Shown piece after piece: positions 55,237-64,000 of a DNA stretch of 64,000 bases. This stretch comes from Pegoplata infirma (lineage: Eukaryota > Arthropoda > Insecta > Diptera > Anthomyiidae). The position numbers and the translations under genes were made by a program. Positions within the stretch are counted from its first letter, which is position 1, and each line of letters begins with the position of its first letter. The stretch lies in contig OY992537.1 of the NCBI GenBank assembly GCA_963921195.1, forward strand, positions 130,594,694 through 130,658,693. Reading direction: 5' to 3'. The notes under the pieces were generated by a model. It was not told the DNA's origin. It saw only the letters and a list, made by a program, of their open reading frames with translations, and ran no database searches.

Positions 55237-56551
55237 CACCGAAAAAATTTCCCAGTTAGATAGTTACGAAAATTCTTACAAGGGAGATACTTCAACCCTT
55301 AGGAACCGATTTGCCTGAAACTTAAAATATATATCAAAGAAACAATTCTAAGGTTGGGGTGTCTCGGCTTATCGGCCATATCGGGGATTTAGGGGTTCCA
55401 AACAAGGGTCAAAAAATGGCGAAAAAATCGTTTTTTGGATTTTTCAGCCATTTCTTTTTAAGAAACTATATGATGTTTTCATATGAAAAGAAAGGTTTTT
55501 TTAATGCCTATCCAATGGTGGCATAACCTTGTAAAAATTCGGCTTCTTTAAATATTTTTTTCATGAAAATGTGTAAATTTTGGGGGGTACTTATGTGAAG
55601 ACATAGACCTACGATATCCATATGGATAAGAACTAATCTTTATTAAATTTAAGTCGACCCGTATTTTTGCCCTAGACGATATTCCTGTTAGTTCGGAAGT
55701 TATTAAAATTTTCCCGAAGGTCCACATGGTTTCATAAGGGGACAACGAAATTTTTAAACACCGATATGGCCGATAAGCCGAGAACCCCAACCTTAAAATC
55801 GTCTCTTTAATATATATTTTAAATTTCAGGCAAATCGGTTCATAAGGGTTGAGATACTTCCCTTGTTAGTTGATTTGAAATAAATTTAAAATAACTGAGT
55901 TAGTGATAAACAACTGGATTTTCAATTAATTAAAACTATCTATCAGTTACCCTGTTAATAATATTTCATTGATTTATTTACAAATTTCAAAAACCAACAT
56001 GGTTTTTATAAAAATATAAATAAAAAAGGAAAAAAAACTCTCACGGATTTATATTTTTAAATGGTAAGTTTTATTTGCAAATTTGTGTCTTTCCGTTATA
56101 AAAAAAACTAATATTTATTTCAGATGGAGAATAAATATGTATGAAGAAATATGATAGCAGCCTGTAAAGAAGAGAATTTGGTGTTCTAAATCTGAGATGT
56201 GGTAATTAAAAATCTGATTTTATATGGTTTTTGTAATGTAATGATGTCTTAAATAAAATAACAGTGTTAAAAAATTACAAATCTTTTTTTTTAATGGTGA
56301 AACTTAAAGAAAATCATCAGTTCCCATTGACAATTTTTATTTATTAACCAGTTATTATTAACTATTTTCAACGATTTCATAAATTTAACTAATATTCTGT
56401 TGCCTGTAACTGGAAATTCGGTTGAATTAAAATTTTTTTATAAAATTAGTTACCATCAACCGAATGAAAACAACTGGGGCTCAGTTAGGTGTATTTTAAC
56501 TGGGACTTAGTTAAATTCTTAGTAGCCAGTAACTGGGAAATTTTTTGGGTG
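55237..56551. mobile_element. CACCGAAAAAA element (II), TA-flanked
   Basis: A 1315-bp element starting CACCGAAAAAATTTCCCAGT and ending with the near inverse ctgggaaattttttgggtg; TA on both sides. 'aactgggac'-like subterminal motifs occur in both halves. It contains the inverted repeat 55278-55866. No transposase. Confidence 0.8.
55278..55866. repeat. Inverted repeat inside II (JJ)
   Basis: Arms of about 95 bp (55278-55375 and about 55765-55866) share 'gagatacttcaacccttagg', 'ggcttatcggccatatcgg' and their mirror images. A separate foldback that inserted in II or was carried by it. The 80-codon frame at 55548-55790 lies across it and is not a gene. Confidence 0.7.
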
Positions 56552-56849
56552 TATAATATAATATAAAATTATATAAAATTTAATGTAATATTATATAAAA
56601 TTATATAAACGTTGATCTATTTTAATGCAAAAACATCCACCATTATTCGGACCAAATTGCGTATAAATATATATTGTATTACATACATAGAAAAAAATAG
56701 AAGTGTAACAGAGTCGTATTTCGCTTGAATAAGTATTAGTGACAGCACATTATGTAACTTTTGACGTTTAATAAAAACAATGCAACATAAAGGAAAACAA
56801 CAACAAAGAAAACAACAAACGAAAAAACAAAAGGTTTTAAACTATCAAT

Positions 56850-58617
56850 CATAGAAAAGATTAGAAGGTACACTGAAAAAAAAAGCTTCGTGAAAGTAAT
56901 GAAAATTGACATTAGATTCATGAAAAATGACTCACGTTTTCAACCGAAGCCATGTTTCATTTGATCAATGAAACTGGTGTCATAAAAATTCTGTCAATGA
57001 AAACATTCATGGAAATTATGAAAATGTTCATTGAATTTATTTTAAAAATTTCACAGGTTTTATGAAGTATTTCATAAAATGAATGAAATTATTTATTGAT
57101 TAAAGGTTCAATAGCAGTGGGTAGGTTGATTTACATGGTAAATTTACATGATCACCCTTATCTACTATTTCCCAGTATTGGGTATAACAATCGACAAATT
57201 TAAATAATTGTTCATAGAAAATTATTTAAACTTGGCAAATCGTATCCCCTTAACTGGGAAAGAGTAGATAAGAGTGGTAAAGGGTATTTAACATGTAAAT
57301 CCACCTTGAAGGAAAATCGCCACCTTAATTTTAGGTTGCGACCATAACAAATATTTGTCTATAATATTACATGTATGTATCACCATTTTTTGATAAGTGT
57401 AACCTTCACTGAAAGTAACAATCACTGGGATAGAAATATTCACTTCCAAATTTTTTTTTTATTAATTTCACTTTAGTTTTCTTACACAAAACTTTACTCT
57501 AAACAACTTCGGAACAAGTCAAGTTTACGTCCAAAAAAAAAATTAGGGATTACAAACTCCATGCATTAAACCCATCCCCTTATAAAGTTTTTCAGCGTAA
57601 AAAGTTTTCGGTCCTATGTTTTTCAGTGCAAAACTTTAAAGTTGCACCCACTCCCTTGCGGGATTTTTCCCCCGATAAAAGTGGTACCACCGGACTCAGG
57701 AGGAGGTCCTTAGTCGATGCACAATGTATTATCGGATTTGGAGTGGTGGACGTAAACTTGACTTAAGCCACAATATTTGATACATTAGTAAAAACACGAA
57801 CAATTTAAAACAACACGATATTTTATATTTTTTTAGTTTACACAAAATTTTACTTAATCCTTAAATGTTAATAGGAACACATGAAAAAAACACGAAATAA
57901 TATCAAACAACACAAATTTTATTTAATATTTAATTAATTAATTCAATTTGATTTTAAATTTAATATAAAAAGTCTAAAAAAATCACAAAAAAAAATTCGT
58001 GCCAATATAAACAGCTGTTTTTTTTTTTGGCGCGTTTTACTAAAATAAACAAATGACACTTGTGACAGGTGTCAAAAAACGACATGTTTAGAAACAAAAT
58101 TTAATGACAATTTTGAATGAAACTACGAAATCTAATGAAACAAATTTCATTAAATTTGTTCACAATATGCATGATTTTTTACTAAACTTTTGAATTCCTT
58201 CATTGATTAAATGAAAACAAAATAATGAATCTGTTTCATTTATATCACGAATGTTTTTTTTTTTCAGTGTACGCAGTGTTGTATTTAATGTATTTTCCAA
58301 TATGGTGGCAAAATTCTTGTTCTTCCTCATCTCACACGTATTTAATATTAAATTCAATTCTTTGTTTTTAAAAAATGGTATTTGTCTTTTATTTAATTAA
58401 ATTAATTGATTATTTTGCTTTATTCAACGTTTTTTTAAAGATAATACGCACAATTGAGAGTTTAAAAACTTTTTTTTCTCTCTTTTGTTGTTTGCTTTGT
58501 TGTTGTTCTCCTTTATGTTGCATTGTTTTTATTAAACGTCAAAAGTTACATTAAGTGCTGTCACTAATACTTATTCAAGCGAAATACGACTCTGTTTCAA
58601 TTCTATTTTTTTCTATG
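56850..58617. mobile_element. hAT-type MITE (family W), copy 2b, inside copy 2a
   Basis: Bracketed by CTATCAAT (56842-56849 and 58618-58625). Copy 1 at 42874 has a single 'actatcaatagtgcg' at this place, so the insertion is proved. Without its own insert it is about 367 bp. Confidence 0.87.
56871..58269. mobile_element. CACTG...CAGTG element, TA-flanked, inside W2b
   Basis: A 1399-bp element with ends CACTGAAAAAAAAAGC and TTTTTTTTTCAGTG. TA on both sides; W copies elsewhere read 'aaggtacgcagtg' uninterrupted. Subterminal 'tttcatgaaa'-like and 'aatgaaac' motifs occur in both halves. 57660-57750 is a less A+T-rich block without a frame. Confidence 0.85.
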
Positions 58618-58841
58618 CTATCAATAGTGCGTATTATCTTTAAAAAAACGTTGAATAAAGCAAAATAAATAATAAATTTAATTAAATGAAAGACAAATTC
58701 CATTTTTTATAAACAAAGAATCTAATTTGATATTAAATACGTGTGAGATGAGGAAGAACAAGCATTTTGCCACCATATTGGAAAATACATCAAATACAAC
58801 ACTGCGTACCTTCTAATCTATTCTATGATTACATATCATTA

Positions 58842-59115
58842 TATCGCTCATTTACTTGTATAGTGTCATAACTCAAAATATGTAATTTTGGAGTAAACGA
58901 TACAGAATTATTTGTTATATACTGCTTTATATTGTGTCAAAAATTCGTATTAATATCTTTTAAACTCATCGTTCGAGACAAGAAAACGCCATTATAACAT
59001 TTTCTATGTACGGGCCTTTTGCAATGTAAACCAAGTTTCAATTGTAAACTTTAAAAAGGTTTCCTGTAAAATCAAACATTTTGAGTTATGACACTATACA
59101 AGTAAATGAGCGATA
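58842..59115. repeat. Foldback element (LL)
   Basis: The ends TATCGCTCATTTACTTGTAT and inverse are exact for about 40 bp ('gtgtcataactcaaaa' included). 274 bp. TA-rich flanks hide the duplication. Confidence 0.75.
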
Positions 59116-59541
59116 TATTGAACCATATAAAAATTTTTACTCGGGAAATGGTATCAATTTAATTCCAATGCTTTGTAGTTTTCTAAATATTGTTTAACTT
59201 AGTATAATTTAGTATAGTTTTTAATGATTTAGAAAAAAAAGTTATATTTAAGAAACACATACACAGTATCGACGATTTGAAAATGGCGTTGGACGACATC
59301 TTCAATAAAAAAATGGCTCGTTCTATAGTCTGTGTTGCTTCGGCAACGTGAAAATAAAAACACTTTTTAAGAGCACTCTTTAGTTTTTATAATTATTAAA
59401 TTTATTTTAAATTTTCTTAATAATTCAATTTTAGTTTTTACTAATATAAAGAGGGGCTTTAAAATTTAATGTTTTTTACCGCGTCGTATGATGTTTAAAA
59501 TTCAACTCAATTTACTTAAAAATATTTTGCTCTATATAGGT
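59116..59541. other. Intergenic, with a very short frame at 59284
   Basis: A 23-codon frame starts with ATG at 59284 (MALDDIFNKKMARS...) in a good initiation context and ends in TGA. It may be an exon start or an upstream frame of the gene cut at 60460, but there is no splice signal I trust. Confidence 0.25.
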
Positions 59542-59894
59542 CATAGAAAAGATTAGAAGGTACACAGTGTTGTATTTGATGTATTTTCCAATATGGTGGC
59601 AAAATGCTTGTTCTTCCTCATCTCACACGTATTTAATATCAAATTAGATTCTTTGTTTATAAAAAATGGAATTTGTCTTTTGTAATTAAATTTATTATTT
59701 ATTTTGCTTTATTCAACGTTTTTTTAAAGATAATACGCACTATTGATAGTTTAAAAACTTTTTTTATTCTCTTTTGTTGTTATTCTCCTTTATGTTGCAT
59801 TGTTTTTATTAAACGTCAAAAGTTACATAATGTGCTGTCACTAATACTTATTCAAGCGAAATACGACTCTGTTTCATTTCTATTTTTTTCTATG
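59542..59894. mobile_element. hAT-type MITE (family W), copy 3, complete
   Basis: 353 bp, CATAGAAAAGATTAGAAGG...TTTCTATTTTTTTCTATG, bracketed by ATATAGGT (59534-59541 and 59895-59902). The uninterrupted reference copy of the family. Confidence 0.9.
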
Positions 59895-59902
59895 ATATAG
59901 GT

Positions 59903-60249
59903 ATAGAAATTTATAAATGCAGCAAAAGTTTTTGTCTACGTGACTATATAAAAAGGACCGTTACTTTAATGTATAAGCAAAGGAAAATAAAGAAGAATGT
60001 TTTTTTTTTATAAAAAAAGAGAGTATTGAAAGATAAAAAAAAAAAGTTATAATTGTAAATGTGTTTGTGCATGTTTGCAAATTTAAGAATATTAATGGGA
60101 AGTATCCCAATATTAATAAATGAATACAAATTTAACATTTAAATGATTTATGAAATTTAAATAAACAATAAATGTTAAGATAATAAAAAAATAAAAATTA
60201 TTATTAATTCTGATGAATTTCGGCGGTAACAGTCTGCAATAAATATAAA
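59903..60249. other. Region upstream of the interrupted frame
   Basis: A+T-rich. A possible acceptor-like 'cggtaacag' lies at about 60222-60230, followed by about 20 nt and the ATG at 60250. No repeat recognised. Confidence 0.3.
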
Positions 60250-60459
60250 ATGAGTACACATTACCTACGTAAGGCTGTTGAATCTGATCAACGATATAAA
60301 AAAAAACCTTCGGCTAAGCTTTCCGGTGCATTGGATTTGATGTCCAACCAATCCTCCTTAATTGAAGATTGTAATGTCATGGTCGATGATAAAAAAGTTG
60401 TTAAATTACAAGATACAGCTACACAAAAATTAAAAATTAATGTAGATTGTGATCGGATG
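60250..60459 (+). CDS. Unknown reading frame, interrupted by an LTR
   Basis: Seventy codons from an ATG in AAAATG context, then the 5' LTR of the retrotransposon begins exactly at the next codon, so the last residues and stop of the apparent frame are LTR sequence. The peptide begins MSTHYLRKAVESDQRYKKK and later has DKKVVKLQDTATQKLKIN: charged, soluble-looking, no signal peptide. Codon use looks ordinary for a fly gene, but I do not recognise the protein. If real, it is a host gene (or one exon) whose remainder lies beyond the element, outside the window. Confidence 0.4.
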
Positions 60460-60665
60460 TGTTAGCACCACTGGTAAAAGCGCTGATTAGATGAAAGGCT
60501 GGCAACCCCGAACATGAGAAAAAACAGTCTTGATCGCGTCTCTAAACGAACAACACATACAATTGTCAAATCATTTTAATATCATTTTAATAATAATTCA
60601 TTTTACATTTAAACTTAAATAAATACTTTTTTGAAAACTTTAAATAAAAAGCGTGTTGCTTTTAG
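60460..60665 (+). repeat. 5' LTR of a Ty3-type retrotransposon (approximate end)
   Basis: It begins TGTTAGCACCACTGG, a usual LTR start. AATAAA signals at about 60618 and 60643, followed by a GT-rich 'gcgtgttgcttt', mark the R/U5 side. Length is about 205 bp. The 3' end is set by the primer-site match that follows, not by comparison with a 3' LTR, which is outside the window. Confidence 0.6.
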
Positions 60666-60666
60666 T

Positions 60667-60679
60667 TCAGAAGTGGGAT
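60667..60679 (+). promoter_or_regulatory. Putative primer binding site, leucine tRNA-like
   Basis: TCAGAAGTGGGAT is complementary to the acceptor/T-stem side of fly leucine tRNA as I know it. The usual TGG pairing with the tRNA CCA end is not present just upstream (TTTAG instead). Confidence 0.45.
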
Positions 60680-60920
60680 AAGTTAATCCAAAGTGCTACA
60701 CGAAAGCCCGGTTAAACGTAAAAAAAAAAAATGTGTTTGTATGTGTTGTTTTTCGGAAAATTTAGAAATTAATATACGTACGAAAAAAAAAAAAACGATA
60801 CGGCAAAACGGTAACGAGGAGTGTGTGGCGAAAAAAAAAGTGAACGCGTAAATACTTGAACGATACGCACACATCCAAAGGAAAAAACGAAAATTCGAAA
60901 AATCGTAACGTATAAAAAAC

Positions 60921-61028
60921 GACAGAATTGAACGTGTCGTGAACGAAAAAAAAAAAAAAAAGACAGAATTGAACGTGTCGTGAACGAAAAAAAAAGACAG
61001 AATTGAACGTGTCGTGAACGAAAAAAAA
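60921..61028 (+). repeat. Three tandem repeats in the retrotransposon leader
   Basis: Units at 60921, 60962 and 60996, each with 'gacagaattgaacgtgtcgt' plus 'gaacg' and an A-tract of variable length. They lie between primer site and Gag start, the position where gypsy carries its insulator repeats. No match to the gypsy Su(Hw) site is visible. Confidence 0.75.
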
Positions 61029-61068
61029 GATACGATAAATTTTGAGAAACGGAAAAAAAAACAGAAAA

Positions 61069-64000
61069 ATGTTAAAAAAGATAAATTCATTGCGTGTTGA
61101 CCAGTTAAAGGCGATTTTAGGTGAAAAAGGTTTAAGCACAACGGGCCAAAAAGCTGAATTGGTGCAACGTTTGATGGCAGAGGTGGAAAGTGACGAAATT
61201 GAATGCGTTGAGGAACGGGTAGTAGAAACCACATCAATCCAAACCCAACTCGATGAAATGAGAGAGATGATGAATGCCCTAATGCAGCGGCTACCCAACG
61301 TTGTTCCCAATGAAAATGCCGAGTACATTTTACCAAACAACGTTCCATCGAATAATGGTAATTCATCGAATAATAACAATACGAACGATTGTGACCCACC
61401 GAATGTTGAAAATTTACCGAAGATGGTAATGAAGGAATCTAATTATTCAGTGAAAGAAATAGCCGAGGCTATTCCCGAATTTGATCCGACGCGTGAATCT
61501 TCAGTTTCAGTAATACAATTTATCGACCGTGTGAACATGGGTATTGAGGCGTTTAGGTGGAGGGAAACGAGTTTGTTGTTGGCTGTATATTCGAAAATGA
61601 AAGGTGTTGCAAAAATGTGGTTGGATACATCACCAGTGTTGTACGAAACTTGGGAAGAATTTGCCAAGGGTTTGTCAGATGAATTTGGTACTGCCAGTAA
61701 TGAAGCAGAGGTACATTACAAAATGAGTAGCGCGATACGAAGCGATGGTGAAAATTTCCTTGAATATTGTTTTCGGGTTAGTGCCCTGGGCAGACGTTAT
61801 GGTCTTAGCGACGCTGCTATAATTCGGTATATTCGCGAAGGCTTACGTGATCGAACACTGCAAAATAATATCGCTGCCGTAAAATTTAATACCATACGTG
61901 AAATGCGGGATCGAATCGCAGATTATATGCAGAACATGCCGGTACAGAAAAATATTTCAAACGATCGACCGAAATTTATACAAAATAAAGTGAATGTTGA
62001 TTCGAAAAGTGAGAAAAAGAAAATTTTAACATGCTTTAATTGTAGAGAACCAGGTCATATTTCGAGTCAGTGTACTAAAACACCAACACGAAAACGGTGC
62101 AACGATTGTCAAAAGGTGCATAAACGAAATGAACCTGAAAATTGCGGTAAGAAACCGACAGATACCAACGTCCGTAAAATTGATTGTGAGAAAAACTTTG
62201 TAAAAACCATACGCATTAATGGACAGAATTTCAGTGCATTTTTGGATACTGGGAGCCAGTGTCACATGATTCAAGAATCAGTTGCAAAAGTATTAAATGG
62301 TGATCGTACAAAATGTTGCATGAAAATTAATGGTTTTTGTGGAGGTTCGCGTTATGCAACTGAAAAACTCTGTGTTGAAATCGTAATAGACAACCTTGTG
62401 CGGCAAATCGAAACGTATATTGTAGATGACGATTTGTTGACGACGGAATTGCTTTTGGGTCAAGATATTTTCAACGGTGCAAATGTAAGTACCCTTAATG
62501 AACAATTTATTTTTGAAAAGCGAATATTAAAAACTGAAATACGGGATAATCACCGAACGCTCATAAAAAACGATGATATTAACTGTGGATACGAGAACGG
62601 TTCTGTAACGGGAAATTTAACGAAATTTTTAAATGAATATTCGGACGTGTTCGCTAATAATATGAGTGAAATAGGGAAAACGGATGCGGTTGAAATGCGT
62701 ATTGAACTCGACACGAATGAACCCATAACACAACAACCCTATCGCGTGCCGGAACCGAAGAGGCAAACCGTCAACGAAATGATAAATGAGCTGTTACGTA
62801 ACGATATCATAACGAAATCAGAATCTTCTTATGCTAGTCCTATAATTTTGTTGAAGAAAAAGGATGGTTCTGATCGGATGTGCGTAGATTACCGACGATT
62901 AAATAGTCACATCAAAAAAGAGGTATATCCGATGCCCAATATAGAGGAGAGACTCCAAAACGCTACTCGTTATAAATATTTTACAACCCTTGATCTGAAT
63001 AGCGGTTATTATCAGGTGCCTATCGCGCGTAACGATAGAAAATATACTGCTTTTATAACCACTGATGGTCTTTACGAATTTAAGCGTATGCCGTTTGGGC
63101 TCAAAAACGCGCCTGCCGTTTTTCAACGTCTTATGGCAAACATAAAGGAGAAGACGAATCCGGATGATATGCTACATTATATGGATGATATTCTCATCGG
63201 AAGTAATTCAGTCGAGCAAATGTTTGATAAGCTCACTCGAGTATTTTCAGCCCTACGTGAATTGAATTTAACGTTAAACGTAAAGAAATGCGAATTTCTC
63301 CAAGATTCAGTCGAGTTTCTGGGTCATAAATTGACTCCGAATGGTATTAGCCCTGGCACAATTAAAACGTTATCTATACAACAATTTAAGACTCCATCGA
63401 ACGTACACGAGGTCCGAAAATTTTTAGGTTTGAGCGGTTATTTTAGGAAATTCGTGCCATGTTACGCTTTAATTTCCGAACCGATGCGAAGACTTTTGAG
63501 AAAGGATGTTCCATTCGAATGGGACAATGATCAGGAGACATCCTTTCAAAAATTAAAGGATGCTTTAATGACACAACCAGTGATGACGACATACCGAGTC
63601 GAAGGTGAACATGAAATCCATACCGATGCCAGTAGCGTTGGGTTGGCCGGTGTATTGTTGCAACGTGAGGAGGATGGTTGGAAGCCTGTAATATATTACA
63701 GTCGCTCAACAAGTAATGATGAACGTAAATACCATAGCTACGAGCTCGAAACCCTAGCTGTTGTTGAAACACTAGAACGTATGAGATACTATGTGTATGG
63801 TAAACAGGTAAAAGTCGTAACGGACTGTAACGCAATTCGTACAGCAATGGAAAAGCGTGAACTAATTCCGCGAATCGCAAGATGGTGGCTACGCATACAG
63901 GATTACGAAATCACTATTGAACACCGACCTGGTACACGTATGGAGCATGTAGACGCTTTAAGTCGGTTTCCAAGTGAGGAATCTCACGAAATTGATTGCG
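61069..64000 (+). CDS. Ty3-type Gag-Pol polyprotein with N-terminal SAP-like domain (partial)
   Basis: One frame, open for 977 codons to the window edge; no stop or frameshift between gag and pol. Residues about 5-38 (SLRVDQLKAILGEKG...KAELVQRLM) match the SAP DNA-binding motif. A capsid-like helical region follows (about 125-290). A CCHC zinc knuckle C322-C325-H330-C335 (CFNCREPGHISSQC) comes next, then a second irregular Cys/His cluster. Protease: FLDTGSQ with D393. Reverse transcriptase: SPIILLKKKDGS, VDYRRLN, LDLNSGYYQVP and YMDD at 704-707. RNase H: HTDASS with D853 and YELETLAVV, then the connection region; integrase would follow outside the window. This gag-pro-RT-RH order is that of Ty3/gypsy elements. 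The ATG is the first in frame after the leader repeats. The copy appears intact as far as visible, so it may be young. Confidence 0.93.
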   Translation, partial: MLKKINSLRVDQLKAILGEKGLSTTGQKAELVQRLMAEVESDEIECVEERVVETTSIQTQLDEMREMMNALMQRLPNVVPNENAEYILPNNVPSNNGNSSNNNNTNDCDPPNVENLPKMVMKESNYSVKEIAEAIPEFDPTRESSVSVIQFIDRVNMGIEAFRWRETSLLLAVYSKMKGVAKMWLDTSPVLYETWEEFAKGLSDEFGTASNEAEVHYKMSSAIRSDGENFLEYCFRVSALGRRYGLSDAAIIRYIREGLRDRTLQNNIAAVKFNTIREMRDRIADYMQNMPVQKNISNDRPKFIQNKVNVDSKSEKKKILTCFNCREPGHISSQCTKTPTRKRCNDCQKVHKRNEPENCGKKPTDTNVRKIDCEKNFVKTIRINGQNFSAFLDTGSQCHMIQESVAKVLNGDRTKCCMKINGFCGGSRYATEKLCVEIVIDNLVRQIETYIVDDDLLTTELLLGQDIFNGANVSTLNEQFIFEKRILKTEIRDNHRTLIKNDDINCGYENGSVTGNLTKFLNEYSDVFANNMSEIGKTDAVEMRIELDTNEPITQQPYRVPEPKRQTVNEMINELLRNDIITKSESSYASPIILLKKKDGSDRMCVDYRRLNSHIKKEVYPMPNIEERLQNATRYKYFTTLDLNSGYYQVPIARNDRKYTAFITTDGLYEFKRMPFGLKNAPAVFQRLMANIKEKTNPDDMLHYMDDILIGSNSVEQMFDKLTRVFSALRELNLTLNVKKCEFLQDSVEFLGHKLTPNGISPGTIKTLSIQQFKTPSNVHEVRKFLGLSGYFRKFVPCYALISEPMRRLLRKDVPFEWDNDQETSFQKLKDALMTQPVMTTYRVEGEHEIHTDASSVGLAGVLLQREEDGWKPVIYYSRSTSNDERKYHSYELETLAVVETLERMRYYVYGKQVKVVTDCNAIRTAMEKRELIPRIARWWLRIQDYEITIEHRPGTRMEHVDALSRFPSEESHEIDC

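Larger units (their letters stand above)
56686..58827. mobile_element. hAT-type MITE (family W), copy 2a, invaded by copy 2b
   Basis: The outer copy: CATAGAAAAAAATAGAAG...TAGAATAGATTAGAAGG inverse, bracketed by ATTACATA (56678-56685 and 58828-58835). In its middle lies another copy of the same family in opposite orientation, which in turn holds a CACTG element. Confidence 0.85.

Noticed and set aside
60683..61399. Two long minus-strand frames (238 and 205 codons)
   Set aside because: They are antisense to the retrotransposon leader and Gag start; their Phe-rich composition comes from the A-tracts of the leader repeats.
63443..63880. Minus-strand frame of 145 codons
   Set aside because: Antisense of the reverse transcriptase/RNase H coding region, which is strongly supported on the plus strand.
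1..64000. tRNA, rRNA and small nuclear RNA genes
   Set aside because: I looked for cloverleaf-type arms and B-box words and found none that held up; the leucine-tRNA-like word at 60667 is a primer site, not a gene.

Overview
The window is strongly A+T-rich, intron-bearing DNA from a higher fly. The only host gene I can name is a B-type lamin, orthologous to Drosophila Lam (lamin Dm0). It lies on the minus strand in three coding exons between 39170 and 28227. The splice phases join exactly to a 625-residue lamin with head, rod, NLS, immunoglobulin-fold tail and a CaaX end. The transposon types (a LOA/I-group LINE, a Ty3-type LTR element, hAT, Tc1/mariner, pogo and CACTA-like foldbacks) fit a calyptrate-type fly with an inflated genome. 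The species cannot be fixed from this window.

Layout. 1-13 kb: nested palindromic DNA elements, including C > B > M nests, CACTC-ended elements and hAT MITEs. 13-15 kb: a giant palindrome. 15.3-18.8 kb: a 5'-truncated LOA/I-group retrotransposon with a 13-bp target duplication, itself split by a 150-bp hairpin MITE. 19.2-23.4 kb: three CACTC elements, the first invaded by a CCCA...TGGG transposon that keeps a decayed transposase. 23.5-27 kb: two hAT elements with 8-bp duplications, foldbacks and a small satellite. 28.2-39.2 kb: Lam, with an 8-kb first coding intron packed with transposons. 40-47.3 kb: upstream region of Lam and more nests. 47.4-48.4 kb: a small two-exon gene for an acidic repeat protein with a TATA box. 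48.4-59.9 kb: CCCA, pogo, Tc1, CAC-ended and hAT elements, often one inside another. 60.25-64 kb: a short open reading frame cut by the 5' LTR of a Ty3-type element, whose Gag-Pol frame is open from 61069 to the window edge.

Two things stand out. First, many unrelated short-TIR families end in CAC...GTG or CCCA...TGGG and have 2-3 bp target duplications. Several insertions can be proved from empty sites within this same window, and one carries a transposase relic. Second, the LTR element encodes an N-terminal SAP-like domain fused in one frame to Gag-Pol, and has a tandem-repeat leader and an unusual leucine-tRNA-like primer site.

Coordinates of repeats come from reading terminal repeats and target duplications by eye. 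Superfamily names rest on TIR and duplication length, not on database searches.
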